This document shows positions 1 to 9,408 of a DNA stretch of 34,155 nt, in pieces; position 1 is the first letter of the stretch; every line of letters starts with the position of its first letter. Under the pieces are notes generated by a model that saw only the letters and a list, made by a program, of their open reading frames with translations, was not told the origin of the DNA and made no database searches. Made by a program: the position numbers and the translations under genes. Origin of the DNA: an uncultured Anaerobiospirillum sp. (GTDB taxonomy: Bacteria; Pseudomonadota; Gammaproteobacteria; Enterobacterales; Succinivibrionaceae); NCBI GenBank assembly GCA_944392765.1, contig CALXXU010000027.1:1-34155 (forward strand), given 5' to 3'.

Positions 1-53
1 CTACTACTATAAGGTCGAACCGCCTCATGTGAGACACCAAAATGTTGCAAAAT

Positions 54-1304
<1,251 letters not shown>

Positions 1305-1315
1305 TTACGGCCAAG

Positions 1316-1383
1316 GCCTTGCGACCTGAAATCCAAGCATCCTTGAGGCCTTGTGACCTTGGTACTAGGAAGCCTTGCGACCT
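1316..1383. repeat. Three degenerate 12-bp repeats in the rpmA-obgE gap
   Basis: GCCTTGCGACCT or GCCTTGTGACCT occurs at 1316-1327, 1348-1359 and 1372-1383. The copies are irregularly spaced (32 and 24 bp). No coding potential is seen here. It fits the window-wide pattern of private repeats in intergenic gaps. Confidence 0.6.
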
Positions 1384-1396
1384 TTGGGCCTGATAG

Positions 1397-1436
1397 ACAA
1401 GAGGCCTGCTCACCACCAAGTGTGCAGGCCTCTTGT
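1397..1436 (-). terminator. 13-bp perfect hairpin downstream of rpmA
   Basis: ACAAGAGGCCTGC (1397-1409) is exactly complementary to GCAGGCCTCTTGT (1424-1436) around a 14-nt loop. It lies about 40 bp after the rpmA stop and before obgE. There is no U-tract on either strand, so it may attenuate, act as an RNA-processing site or protect the upstream mRNA rather than terminate efficiently. The hairpin is certain; the function is inferred. Confidence 0.4.
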
Positions 1437-1476
1437 GTGTGCTAAATAGCGTTCAAAGACTAGCTCAGGCTAGACT

Positions 1477-1743
1477 TTAGGCAGCGTCTTCAGCAATGAT
1501 CTGAACGTACTTGCGGTTCTTTGGACCACGAGTTACGAACGATACCTTACCAGTCTTCTTGGCAAATAAGGTGTCGTCCTTGCCGATACCTACATTTGCA
1601 CCTGGGTGGAAGTGAGTACCACGTTGGCGAACGATGATGCTACCTGCAGTAACTAACTCACCAGCATAACGCTTGACACCCAGACGTTGGGCCTGGGAAT
1701 CGCGACCATTGCGGACGGAACCGCCGGCTTTCTTGTGTGCCAT
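1477..1743 (-). CDS. rpmA: 50S ribosomal protein L27
   Basis: Bacterial L27 (88 residues; E. coli has 85), a 50S subunit protein whose N-terminus reaches the peptidyl transferase centre. The family signature is clear: MAHKKAGGS start, [15 protein letters not shown]-type segment, IIVRQRGT and HPGANVG, then FAKKTGKV. It follows rplU by 13 bp, and the rplU TAG stop lies inside the AGGAG ribosome binding site of rpmA (1755-1759), a typical translationally coupled pair. Confidence 0.99.
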   Translation of the reverse strand: MAHKKAGGSVRNGRDSQAQRLGVKRYAGELVTAGSIIVRQRGTHFHPGANVGIGKDDTLFAKKTGKVSFVTRGPKNRKYVQIIAEDAA

Positions 1744-1756
1744 TGATTCTTATCTC

Positions 1757-2071
1757 CTAGAGACCAGTAATACCGGTAATTTGTAATTGGGTGTACCACT
1801 GACGGTGGCCAGTAACCTTCTGGTGGTGCTTACGGCGACGGAACTTGACGATCTTAACCTTCTCGCCTGGAACCTCACCTAAGACCTTGGCCGAAACCTT
1901 AGCACCCTCAACGTATGGGTTACCAACCTTAATGTTGGTGCCATCGGAGACTAAGAGAACCTTGTCTAACTCGACAGTGCTATCAGCCTCAGCGTTCAGC
2001 AGCTCAACGCAGAGCTTCTCGCCCTCGCTTACCTTGTGCTGCTTGCCACCGCAAAAAATAACTGCGTACAT
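1757..2071 (-). CDS. rplU: 50S ribosomal protein L21
   Basis: L21, a 23S rRNA-binding protein of the large subunit. ATG 2071 gives 104 residues beginning [17 protein letters not shown], matching the family start and usual length (103 in E. coli). A reading frame extends 19 codons further upstream but has no family similarity. Conserved features are [15 protein letters not shown] and the C-terminal HRQW...ITGI. The ribosome binding site (GGGG, about 7 nt before ATG) is in the loop of a small perfect hairpin at 2074-2088. Transcription probably starts near 2448, leaving an unusually long leader. Confidence 0.98.
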   Translation of the reverse strand: MYAVIFCGGKQHKVSEGEKLCVELLNAEADSTVELDKVLLVSDGTNIKVGNPYVEGAKVSAKVLGEVPGEKVKIVKFRRRKHHQKVTGHRQWYTQLQITGITGL

Positions 2072-2448
2072 GCTCAAACCCCGTTTGAACGCAGGAGTTT
2101 GCGCTCCCGCTCCAATACAATTCATCAAGTGCCTTCAAACCCATCCCAACGTAAAACTCAAGGATGGCACGTGTAACGAAACGCTCCCGCCTAAATGGCT
2201 CAATGTCCTTGCTAGCACCTACCCTAATGCGGGCCGTCCTAGCGACAAGGAGGCTTGACGTTCACGGTTCAAGTAGCCTTAGGGCCAATCACAGCTGGTG
2301 CCTAGAGCATGGCCAGAGGCAAGCTGGGGCGCAAGAAAGCTCTTACGCGTTTGGCCGTCAAAACTTCACTTTCCAAGTCCACTCTAGCCTTTCGACCAAG
2401 AGCTTGACTCGTTGGAACCCACGGTCATTGAAGGTCTATTAATAGTGA
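2072..2448 (-). promoter_or_regulatory. Long rplU leader with a Shine-Dalgarno hairpin
   Basis: The predicted start near 2448 and ATG 2071 imply a 5' UTR of about 377 nt. Next to the start codon the RNA can fold TCAAAC/GTTTGA (2083-2088 with 2074-2079) around a GGG loop that is part of the ribosome binding site. Reading frames on either strand here have no recognisable family and I treat them as spurious. Leaders of r-protein operons often carry autoregulatory structures. Whether this one does is inference; I could not match it to a known r-leader family. Confidence 0.45.
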
Positions 2449-2454
2449 GCGCAT

Positions 2455-2484
2455 ATTCTACTCACTCAAAGTTTGAAAAGTCAA
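2455..2484 (-). promoter_or_regulatory. Sigma70-type promoter of rplU-rpmA(-obgE)
   Basis: On the minus strand TTGACT (2479-2484) and TAGAAT (2455-2460) are separated by 18 bp: 5/6 matches at each box. No other reading of this region gives comparable boxes facing rplU. The predicted start is near 2448. Confidence 0.7.
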
Positions 2485-2655
2485 CCAAAGGTTACTTTCA
2501 AAACCGCGAAATTATCGCACAAATCAGCCCTGAGATCAAGCCAGTTATCTCACAATTCCACTAAAACCACTGCCCCGAGCCGCGCCTACTTCCCCTAGAG
2601 CGCCCCCCAGAACCTGCGCCGCTCCATTACGCCCGCGCCTAGCCCATGAACCGGA

Positions 2656-2811
2656 CCTAGCTAGCCCATGGCCCGAACCTAGCTAGCCCAAGGCCCGTTC
2701 CTAGCTAGCCTATAGCCTGCACCTAGCTAGCCCGTGGCCCCGCGCCTAAGCTAGAGCGTAGACCGTTCCTAGCTAGCCCATGGCCTTTTCCGAGCTAACC
2801 CGTGGACCGTT
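2656..2811. repeat. 22-bp tandem repeat rich in CTAG
   Basis: A degenerate minisatellite with period 22 bp. The core CCTAGCTAGCCC recurs at 2656, 2678, 2700 and 2722 and in weaker form near 2745, 2768 and 2790, followed by ATGGCCCG-like sequence. It sits between the divergent rplU and ispB promoters in non-coding DNA. The tetranucleotide CTAG, usually scarce in enterobacterial genomes, appears about ten times. The rest of 2500-2950 holds no gene that I can support. Confidence 0.75.
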
Positions 2812-2993
2812 TCTGGACCGTTTCTGGGCCAAGCTTGGATGGGGCTAGACCTAAGCCGCGCCGAGGTTAACTCGAGGCTAGGTCGGGGTTGGTGTCCAAG
2901 CGCTAGCTGAGGTCAGATCCGGGCTTGCGTGGGCCAAAGTGAGGCCATTTTGCGGCTCCGCAGCGCGCGTGCATATGCCCATAATATTTAATG

Positions 2994-2999
2994 TTAGAA
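2994..2999 (+). promoter_or_regulatory. Possible -10 box for ispB
   Basis: TAGAAT lies in the only AT-rich patch (about 2975-3010) upstream of ispB, but no convincing -35 box is seen. A GGGCC/GGCCC palindrome (3015-3028) lies just downstream. Confidence 0.3.
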
Positions 3000-3043
3000 T
3001 GTTGTCATTTGGTTGGGCCCTATGGCCCTAGGTGATGGTCTTA

Positions 3044-3092
3044 GCCGCAGGTTGCCGCCGAGCAACTACGGCCGTGCCGCGTCTTTTTTTTT
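3044..3092 (+). terminator. Attenuator-like hairpins plus nine T before ispB
   Basis: GCCG (3044-3047)/CGGC (3069-3072) with GTTGC (3051-3055)/GCAAC (3062-3066) can form a two-part stem. A short CGGC/GCCG stem (3069-3079) is an alternative. Nine T follow at 3084-3092, 56 bp before the ispB ATG. It could be a leader attenuator. The stems are short, so confidence is limited. Confidence 0.35.
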
Positions 3093-3147
3093 ACTATGAC
3101 CCGGCATCCGAGTTGGGCGCTTTACAGCTCAAACGGTGAGGATACTT

Positions 3148-4209
3148 ATGGCAGCTCAAGTTATTAACGCATCTTGCACTCAGGAGAGTGACACCACTAA
3201 TGCAACCTCAGCTGCCAGTGCGTTAACCGCCGCACAAGATGCGGTGACGCAGGGCTTAAGCCAGGTTGAGGCCTTGCTTAACGCCACCTATACCGACCAC
3301 CACCTCGAGACCCAAGTTAATGCCATGTGCATGCATGTCATTAACGCCGGCGGCAAGCGCATTCGTCCGCGCATCGTGCTCAGCGCTGCGCAAGCGCTGC
3401 CCAGCTACGATGCCGTGCGCGACCATGAGAATATCTGCTATGTCGCCGCTGCGATCGAGATTTTGCACACTGCGACCTTAGTGCACGATGACGTCATCGA
3501 TAAGGCGCCGCTGCGCCGGGGCGCCCCGACCTTACATGAGCTTAACGGCAATCATGCCGCCGTGCTCGCCGGTGACTACCTCTTCACGCGCTGCTTTGCC
3601 TTGCTCCATCGCCCGCGCAACTTCGATATCATCGCAGAGCTCAGCCGCACCTTAAGCCAGCTTGTAGTAGGTGAGCTCTATCAGCTTGAGCATGAGGGTG
3701 ACCTCAATCTCTCACTTGAGACCTACTACCAGACCATTTACGCCAAGACCGGCGTGCTCTTTGAGCTCGCTGCCAGTGCCCCGGCCTTCTTAATCCCTGA
3801 GAGCAGCGCCTTTATTGTCCCACTTAAGACCTTTGGCCGCGAGCTGGGCATTGCCTTCCAAATCACCGATGACATCTTAGACTACAGTTCCACCAGTGAT
3901 ACCTTAGGCAAGGATATCGGCACCGACCTAGCCGACCAGCGCATCACCCTACCGGTGCTCTTAGCCTTGCAGACTTATGAGCGCACCGGCCAGCAAGCCC
4001 AAAAGGACGCCCTGATCGCAGCGATCAAGCAAGCCGATCTCGACGCGGTCCGCACCGCTATTGCCGACACTGACGCTATCACCCAATGCCGCGCTCAAGC
4101 CCAAGCAGCCAGCGAGCGCGCCCAGCAGGCCTTAAGCGCCTTGCCCGCAAGCGCCGAGCGCAGCTTGCTCTCAGAGCTCGCTCTCAAGGCCATTGCCCGC
4201 AGCCACTAA
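3148..4209 (+). CDS. ispB: Octaprenyl-diphosphate synthase-type polyprenyl synthase
   Basis: Trans-prenyltransferase that elongates farnesyl diphosphate with isopentenyl diphosphate to make the quinone side chain. Both aspartate-rich motifs are present: DDVID at about 114-118, followed by LRRGAPTLH, and DDILD at about 241-245, followed by a GKDIGTDL segment. GGKRIRP, typical of the family, lies near 68. ATG 3148 is chosen because GAGG lies 6 nt upstream; an in-frame GTG at 3136 lacks such a site. The product is 353 residues, about 30 longer than E. coli IspB owing to an extra N-terminus. Its position divergent from rplU-rpmA is the usual gammaproteobacterial arrangement. Confidence 0.95.
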   Translation: MAAQVINASCTQESDTTNATSAASALTAAQDAVTQGLSQVEALLNATYTDHHLETQVNAMCMHVINAGGKRIRPRIVLSAAQALPSYDAVRDHENICYVAAAIEILHTATLVHDDVIDKAPLRRGAPTLHELNGNHAAVLAGDYLFTRCFALLHRPRNFDIIAELSRTLSQLVVGELYQLEHEGDLNLSLETYYQTIYAKTGVLFELAASAPAFLIPESSAFIVPLKTFGRELGIAFQITDDILDYSSTSDTLGKDIGTDLADQRITLPVLLALQTYERTGQQAQKDALIAAIKQADLDAVRTAIADTDAITQCRAQAQAASERAQQALSALPASAERSLLSELALKAIARSH

Positions 4210-4311
4210 GGCTCCTACCAGCAGTCCGTGCGTCAGCCCTGGCGGCAAGATGGGACTTAACGCCTCCCCTGATAGCTGGAGATTAACCGAGACTGCTGGG
4301 ATATCCGACCA

Positions 4312-4322
4312 TTTTTTTTTTT
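4312..4322 (+). repeat. Eleven-T homopolymer before an uncharacterised gene
   Basis: An uninterrupted run of 11 T ends 4 bp before the GGAG ribosome binding site (4327-4330) of the gene starting at 4337. Only a weak GGATATCC palindrome precedes it, so it is not a convincing terminator of ispB. Homopolymers of this length are prone to slippage. Confidence 0.6.
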
Positions 4323-4336
4323 CAATGGAGAAGCTT

Positions 4337-5230
4337 ATGCCTAAGCGTCCTGCCCCGATCTTTTGCCGTCAATTAGAGCGGGCTGATGGCACCATCGAGC
4401 CCCTTCAGCTCTGTGCGTTTGAGCCCAAGGCGCTCCAGCTCAAGCAGGCTCAGTGCATCCAGGCATATAACGCCACCAAGGGCTTTTTGGCGCACGACGC
4501 ACAGCTTAAGCATGCGGTAGATTCCATCTACCAAGAAATCGCGCAGCGCACCGGCCACCAATGCTCGAGCACTGCTCCGTACCTCGATCAATTTGACCTG
4601 CCCTCCATAGTCTTTTTGTTCTTATGCCTTAATCTGGAGCGCCCACGATCCTTAGATCTAATGCCACGCATGCTCAACGAATACGAGCCGCTGCGCCGGG
4701 GCGCGCTCAGTGCTTTGGTGCCTACGGCCTTAGTTCCACAGCAAAATTACTGGCTCGATTTGTTCCGGTCGATGATGAATGACACCGGCGCCGCCTTTTT
4801 CCCGCAGGAGGCAGCACAGCTTCAGGGCCAAGCGGTCAAGGTCATCACCCGAGTGCTGGCGCAACTGCGCCCACACTACGAGCGCGAGCTCAACACTCTT
4901 GCCGAGTTCCTGCATGTAGTGGACAAAAACCGCTTGTACCCACGCACCGTTTACGCTCGCTACGAGCAGCGCACCCTCAAGCTCAGCTTCCAAGCTGCCC
5001 AAACTCACCAGCCTCTGAGCCTCGACCTGATTGCCGGCCCTGATGCACCGGCGCTTGAGCTTAATTTTGTCATCCCACCTGCGGCCAAGCACGATGACAT
5101 TGTGGCTTACTTCTTCGAAGGTTTTAACGTGAGCTGCCTTAACAATGCCAACAACACGCTGGTCTGTGCCAACAAGCTGCCCGCCCGCATTTTCGATTGC
5201 ATCAGCCTGCTCTTCAGATGCGATGACTAA
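4337..5230 (+). CDS. Uncharacterised 297-residue protein
   Basis: I do not recognise this family. ATG 4337 is preferred because GGAG lies 6 nt upstream; ATG 4325 and a frame open to 4193 have no such site. The product has no signal peptide and no clear membrane helix, although a short hydrophobic patch (IVFLFLCLNL) occurs about one third of the way in. It looks soluble and largely alpha-helical, with several Cys residues but no zinc-type CxxC pairs. It lies 127 bp downstream of ispB on the same strand and converges on purA, with which it shares a long bidirectional terminator. Reading-frame length and codon pattern make it a real gene; the function is unknown. Confidence 0.75.
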   Translation: MPKRPAPIFCRQLERADGTIEPLQLCAFEPKALQLKQAQCIQAYNATKGFLAHDAQLKHAVDSIYQEIAQRTGHQCSSTAPYLDQFDLPSIVFLFLCLNLERPRSLDLMPRMLNEYEPLRRGALSALVPTALVPQQNYWLDLFRSMMNDTGAAFFPQEAAQLQGQAVKVITRVLAQLRPHYERELNTLAEFLHVVDKNRLYPRTVYARYEQRTLKLSFQAAQTHQPLSLDLIAGPDAPALELNFVIPPAAKHDDIVAYFFEGFNVSCLNNANNTLVCANKLPARIFDCISLLFRCDD

Positions 5231-5278
5231 GTCCCGCCCCTATAGGCGCGCTCAGTAGCTGCGCGGGGTGAGCATAGC

Positions 5279-5354
5279 CTTGCATTGTGTGGGGACGCTT
5301 TATTTTTGCCCCAAGAAAAAATAAAGCGTCCCTACACAATGCAAGGACGCTTTT
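5279..5354. terminator. Bidirectional terminator with nested alternative hairpins
   Basis: Left arm 5279-5307 and right arm 5317-5345 are complementary over 29 positions with one mismatch (loop 5308-5316). A third copy of GGACGCTTT at 5345-5353 can instead pair with AAAGCGTCC at 5323-5331. On the plus strand the second hairpin is followed by TTTT. On the minus strand it is followed by ATTTTTT, a standard terminator for purA. It lies between two convergent genes. The two folds share the 5323-5331 segment and are mutually exclusive. Confidence 0.85.
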
Positions 5355-5403
5355 GTAACGATTTGGAAACTGGGTTGATCCTAGTTGCGCCTAGGTTGAG
5401 CTC

Positions 5404-6702
5404 TTAGGCCATTGGGTTTTGAACCATAATGGTCTGCTCACGCTCTGGACCAGTCGAGATAATGGCCACTGGAACCCCGGCTAACTGCTCTAAACGGCGG
5501 ATGTAAGCCTGGGCGTTCTGTGGTAAATCCTCAAACTTGGTGATGCCCACGGTCGAGGACTTCCAGCCTGGCATGCTCTCGTAGATTGGAGTTACCTTCG
5601 AGTACTCGTAGGCGGCAAGTGGTGGCAACAGGCTCTCAGAGCCATCTTCTAAGCGGTAGGCGGTGCAGATCTTGAGCTCGTCTAAGTCGTCTAAGACGTC
5701 GATCTTCATTAAGGCTAAGCCCGAGAGCGAGTTGATGTCGACGGCACGGCGCATCGCGACGGCATCGTACCAGCCCACGCGGCGGGGACGGCCGGTAACC
5801 GCACCAAACTCAGCACCGACCTTGCGGATGTGCTCGCCTAACTCATCGTTGAGCTCTGTTGGGAATGGACCACCACCAACGCGGGTCGTGTAGGCCTTGC
5901 AGATACCTAAGACATATTCGATATGACGTGGACCGGCGCCTGAACCCGTGCAGCAGCCACCTGCGACCGTGTTCGAGGAGGTGACGTATGGATAGGTGCC
6001 ATAGTCGATATCAAGGAAGGTACCCTGAGCACCCTCAAATAAGATCTTCTTACCTTGCTTGCGGGCATCTGCCAGGATGGCCGAAACGTCGGCGACCATC
6101 GCTAAGAGGCGGTCGCGTACCTTCATAATGCCCTCTAAGATCGAGTCAAAGGACACTTCCTCAGCACCGAAGTAGTGCTTTAAGGTGAAGTTGCGGTAAT
6201 CAAGCAGTGCCTGTAACTTCTCCTTGAAGACGTCCATATCGTAGAGGTCGCCTACACGCAGACCACGACGGGCAATCTTGTCCTCATAGCAAGGACCAAT
6301 ACCACGACCGGTGGTGCCGATGGCATTCTTGCCGCGCTTTAACTCCGAAGCCTTATCAATAGCTACGTGAATTGGTAATAACAGCGAGGAAGCGGCCGAA
6401 ATCTTGATGCGCGACTCGGCGTCGGTGATACCAGAAGCCTTGAGCTCAGCGATTTCACCAAATAAAGCCTCAGGCGAAACCACTACACCCGAGCCGATCA
6501 GGCAGAGACTGGAGGAGTGCAGAATGCCTGATGGAACTAAACGTACCACTACCTTCTTATCGCCGACAACGAGGGTGTGACCGGCGTTATTGCCACCTTG
6601 GCTTCTGACCACGATATCCGCATTGACGGTCAACAGATCGGCAATTTTGCCCTTACCTTCGTCACCCCACTGGGTGCCAAGCACTACGACATTGTTAGGC
6701 AT
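5404..6702 (-). CDS. purA: Adenylosuccinate synthetase
   Basis: GTP-dependent ligation of aspartate to IMP, the first committed step to AMP. Starting at ATG 6702 the protein has 432 residues, the same as E. coli PurA, and opens with the conserved [11 protein letters not shown]. The catalytic pair Asp14 and His42 (in NNAGHTL) is present, as are [10 protein letters not shown], the GAQGT segment, the TSSNT region and a C-terminal STGPERE. An in-frame start 11 codons upstream has no family similarity, and a GAGAG site fits ATG 6702. It follows hflC as in E. coli, but the small yjeT gene is absent and purA has its own promoter. Confidence 0.99.
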   Translation of the reverse strand: MPNNVVVLGTQWGDEGKGKIADLLTVNADIVVRSQGGNNAGHTLVVGDKKVVVRLVPSGILHSSSLCLIGSGVVVSPEALFGEIAELKASGITDAESRIKISAASSLLLPIHVAIDKASELKRGKNAIGTTGRGIGPCYEDKIARRGLRVGDLYDMDVFKEKLQALLDYRNFTLKHYFGAEEVSFDSILEGIMKVRDRLLAMVADVSAILADARKQGKKILFEGAQGTFLDIDYGTYPYVTSSNTVAGGCCTGSGAGPRHIEYVLGICKAYTTRVGGGPFPTELNDELGEHIRKVGAEFGAVTGRPRRVGWYDAVAMRRAVDINSLSGLALMKIDVLDDLDELKICTAYRLEDGSESLLPPLAAYEYSKVTPIYESMPGWKSSTVGITKFEDLPQNAQAYIRRLEQLAGVPVAIISTGPEREQTIMVQNPMA

Positions 6703-6757
6703 CTTTATCTCTCTAGATCTACGAGCGTCACACAAAGAGGTTGGGCGGCGTCTGTAG

Positions 6758-6837
6758 CCCTGGCATTGCCTTTAGCATTGCCCTGGCATTGCCTTTAGCA
6801 TTGCCCTTGGCATTGCTTTTAGCAGAGCCTTTAGCAT
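6758..6837. repeat. 23-bp tandem repeat upstream of purA
   Basis: Two identical 23-bp copies (6758-6780 and 6781-6803) and two decayed ones follow each other. Each contains GGCATTGCCTTTAGCATTG or a variant. It lies in the purA leader between the predicted start near 6906 and ATG 6702. No coding function is supported. Confidence 0.75.
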
Positions 6838-6912
6838 TTTGCCATTGGCCGTGCCCGCAACCTTCTTGGCCGTATCATTGCTGGGCTTGTCTTTGGCCCG
6901 AGCAAACATCTC

Positions 6913-6941
6913 ATTCTAGCTTAATTGCGCCATTTTGTCAG
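6913..6941 (-). promoter_or_regulatory. Sigma70-type promoter of purA
   Basis: On the minus strand CTGACA (6936-6941) and TAGAAT (6913-6918) are spaced 17 bp, with 5/6 matches each. The predicted start near 6906 leaves a leader of about 204 nt containing the 23-bp repeat. I found no PurR-like operator. Confidence 0.7.
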
Positions 6942-6966
6942 GTCTTGTGCGGCGCTTTATCCCAAG

Positions 6967-7000
6967 AAAAAAGGCAAATTCCTCAGGAATTTGCCTTTTT
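6967..7000 (-). terminator. Intrinsic terminator of the hflK-hflC unit
   Basis: GGCAAATTCC (6973-6982) pairs with GGAATTTGCC (6986-6995) around a TCA loop, with A6 and T5 flanks extending the stem. On the minus strand a run of U follows, 22 bp after the hflC stop. The symmetrical flanks would let it work in both directions. Confidence 0.9.
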
Positions 7001-7021
7001 CTTGTTTAGGAGCGCTGGCGC

Positions 7022-8101
7022 TTAGTAAAGTGAGCCACCATTGCCCTTAGGATCGTTGAAGTAGCGGAAAAATTCGCTATCAGGCTTGAGCACTAAGACG
7101 TCGTTACCTTGGGCCATCGACTTGCGATAGGCGTCCATCGAACGCAAGAAGTCAAAGAGCTCTGGGTTGCGCGAATAAGCCTGAGCATAAATGCGGGTGG
7201 CCTCGGCATCGCCCTCGCCCATCAGCAGGCGGGCTTCACGCTCGGCGGTCGCAATCTTAACTGCAACCTCACGATCGGCCTGGGCCTTGATGGTTTCAGC
7301 CTCACGACGACCTTGCGAGCGGTGTAACTTCGCTACCGCATCACGCTCGGCGCGCATACGCTGATAAATCGAGTTGGAGACTTCAGGTGGCAGATTGATC
7401 TGCTTGATACGTACGTCCACAATCTCGATACCCAGCTCGGCTGAATTGTTGCTCAAGTCGCGTAAAGCATTTTGCATCACCTGATCGCGCTTGGAGCTGG
7501 CAATCATATTCTCGCTGGAGTTGGCCTCAACATCAGTGGTGACCGCTAAGGTCTCATCGCTTGCCTCAGTACTTACTGATTCAGGCAGCACTTGAACCTC
7601 TTGATCCGAGGTGAAAGCGCGATCAAAGCTGCTATCGTAGGAGCCATAGCCTTCCTTCTCTTGACCCGAGACAATCTCGTGAATGGTCAAGCGACCGATT
7701 TGGCTACGTAAGGAGTTGTTGATACGTCGACGTAACAGCTCCTCAGCTTGCATAATATTGCCACCGGCGGTGGTGAGGTAGAAGGTAGAAGGATCAGAGA
7801 TACGCCACTTAACGTAGGAATCGATGATCAAGTCCTTCTTCTCAGCCGTCACGAAGCGGTCAGCGCGAGCACTTAAAGTCTGGATCCTGGCATCTAAGAC
7901 GCGCACTTGATCGATAAATGGGATCTTAAAGTGCAGGCCTGGCTGCGATACCGCCAGCTCCGCCTCGGAATTGCGCACCACCTTGCCAAAGCGGGTCACA
8001 ATACCCACATTGCCTTCGCTGATGACAAAGAGCGAGTTGAACCCCACAAAGAGCACGACAATTAAGCCCGTCAAAATGATATTTAAAGTCGAACTACGCA
8101 T
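7022..8101 (-). CDS. hflC: HflC, SPFH-domain modulator of FtsH protease
   Basis: Inner-membrane SPFH/band 7 protein that assembles with HflK into a large periplasmic cage around FtsH. A single hydrophobic segment (about 8-28) is followed by a periplasmic domain with GNVGIVTRFGKV, the PGLHFKIPFIDQV segment and KKDLIIDSYVKWRI. The long C-terminal helix is rich in Ala/Glu/Arg, with REAETIKAQADREV and the GEGDAEATRIYAQAY motif. At 359 residues it is slightly longer than E. coli HflC (334), the extra length being a Ser/Glu-rich loop around 150-205. The hflK TAG stop overlaps the AGGAG of hflC, so the two are translationally coupled. Confidence 0.97.
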   Translation of the reverse strand: MRSSTLNIILTGLIVVLFVGFNSLFVISEGNVGIVTRFGKVVRNSEAELAVSQPGLHFKIPFIDQVRVLDARIQTLSARADRFVTAEKKDLIIDSYVKWRISDPSTFYLTTAGGNIMQAEELLRRRINNSLRSQIGRLTIHEIVSGQEKEGYGSYDSSFDRAFTSDQEVQVLPESVSTEASDETLAVTTDVEANSSENMIASSKRDQVMQNALRDLSNNSAELGIEIVDVRIKQINLPPEVSNSIYQRMRAERDAVAKLHRSQGRREAETIKAQADREVAVKIATAEREARLLMGEGDAEATRIYAQAYSRNPELFDFLRSMDAYRKSMAQGNDVLVLKPDSEFFRYFNDPKGNGGSLY

Positions 8102-8112
8102 TTGAAGTGCTC

Positions 8113-9408
8113 CTAACGGTTGCTACCATAACTGCCACCGACGGCACGATCGCTGTTAGGACGCACGTTGGTGCGCGTCGGCGCCGTATTGGTGGAGCTG
8201 GAGTACTGATAAGGGGCCGTGCTCTGAGTTGAGCTCAGCGGAGCGCTGCCGCTTTGATAGGCGCTGGTGCCGCCTAAGGAGCCATTGGAGCGCAAGCTCG
8301 GTGCACTCTTAGTGGCTGTGCCTTGTGGCATCGGCAGATAGAGCACTGGGCTCGAGCCCTCTGGGGTATCTAAGATAATCTTATTGCTCGAGCTTAAGAC
8401 GTCCTGCATCGTCTCAAGATAGAGACGGGTGCGGGTAATCTCAGGCGCGGCATTGTACTCAGGCAAGATTTGCTCGAAGCGCGCGACCTCACCTTGGGCG
8501 TCTAAGACCACCTGGGAGCGATAAGCTTCTGCCTCTTGGCGAATACGCTGCACTTGACCTTCAGCCCGTGGCAGTACTTCATTGGCGTAGGCTTCAGCCT
8601 CACGCTTGAAACGCTGCTCGTCCTCTTGCGCGGCGATTGCGTCGTCAAAGGCTTCCTTAACCTCGTCTGGGGCACGAGCTGGCAAGAAGTTAACGTCGAC
8701 AATAGTCAGGCCCATCTTGTATGGCTCAATAATCGAGATTAAGAGCTCACGGGTGTCCTGACGGACGCGCTCACGACCCGAGGTTAAGATGTCATCCATA
8801 AAGGTATGACCGACCACATAGCGCAGGGCACTATCGGTCGCTTCCATCAGGCTGTTATCAGGGTTGGTCACCGAGTACAGGTACTGGAATGGATCGGAGA
8901 TACGGTACTGCACGTCCATTTCGACGATTACCACGTTCTCATCCTCGGTTAACATCGCACCAGAGGACTGAATCGAACGTACCTGCTCGATATCGACGGT
9001 CGTAACTTGGTCGATACCAGGAATCTTCCATTGCAGACCAGGATTTACCACCTCGTAGAACTTACCAAAACGCAGCACCACGCCACGCTCGGCTTCACGC
9101 ACGGTGTAAAAGCCAGTGAAAATGAAGATACCAATTGCTACGACTATAGCTACGGTTAAAAGGCCCTTGAAGCTGCCAGAGCGCTTAAAGCCGCCATTAC
9201 CGCCGCCCTTTTGTAAGACCTTACCGGCCTTCTTGAAGAGCTGGTTGACGCCACCATCACCATTATTGCGGTTTGCGCGGCCCCAAGGATCGTCATTAGG
9301 AGCGTCATTACGTGGCTCTTCGCTTTGCGGGCGCGAATCCTTGTTACCAGAGCCCTGTGGCCCTTGGGAGGGTGGATTCCAACCCATGGTCGAAATATTT
9401 TCTTTCAT
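8113..9408 (-). CDS. hflK: HflK, SPFH-domain partner of HflC
   Basis: Partner of HflC in the FtsH-regulating complex. The order is a hydrophilic Gly/Asn/Pro-rich cytoplasmic N-terminus (1-80), one membrane helix (about 82-102), then the SPFH domain (REAERGVVLRFGKF, NPGLQWKIPGIDQV, VVIVEMDVQYRI). A coiled region and a Ser/Thr-rich, low-complexity tail follow. The start is uncertain. ATG 9408 and ATG 9387 are both possible, the second giving MGWNPPSQG, which resembles the E. coli start MAWNQPG. Neither has a strong Shine-Dalgarno. The gene is separated from hflX by 377 bp, so an own promoter is likely. Confidence 0.96.
   Translation of the reverse strand: MKENISTMGWNPPSQGPQGSGNKDSRPQSEEPRNDAPNDDPWGRANRNNGDGGVNQLFKKAGKVLQKGGGNGGFKRSGSFKGLLTVAIVVAIGIFIFTGFYTVREAERGVVLRFGKFYEVVNPGLQWKIPGIDQVTTVDIEQVRSIQSSGAMLTEDENVVIVEMDVQYRISDPFQYLYSVTNPDNSLMEATDSALRYVVGHTFMDDILTSGRERVRQDTRELLISIIEPYKMGLTIVDVNFLPARAPDEVKEAFDDAIAAQEDEQRFKREAEAYANEVLPRAEGQVQRIRQEAEAYRSQVVLDAQGEVARFEQILPEYNAAPEITRTRLYLETMQDVLSSSNKIILDTPEGSSPVLYLPMPQGTATKSAPSLRSNGSLGGTSAYQSGSAPLSSTQSTAPYQYSSSTNTAPTRTNVRPNSDRAVGGSYGSNR

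Noticed and set aside
1845-2442. Plus-strand frames over rplU and its leader
   Set aside because: They oppose rplU or its leader, have no ribosome binding site that I can see and no family features; rplU coding on the minus strand is certain.
5279-5345. Transposable element ends
   Set aside because: The 29-bp inverted repeat encloses only a 9-nt loop with no cargo or target duplication seen; it works as a terminator.
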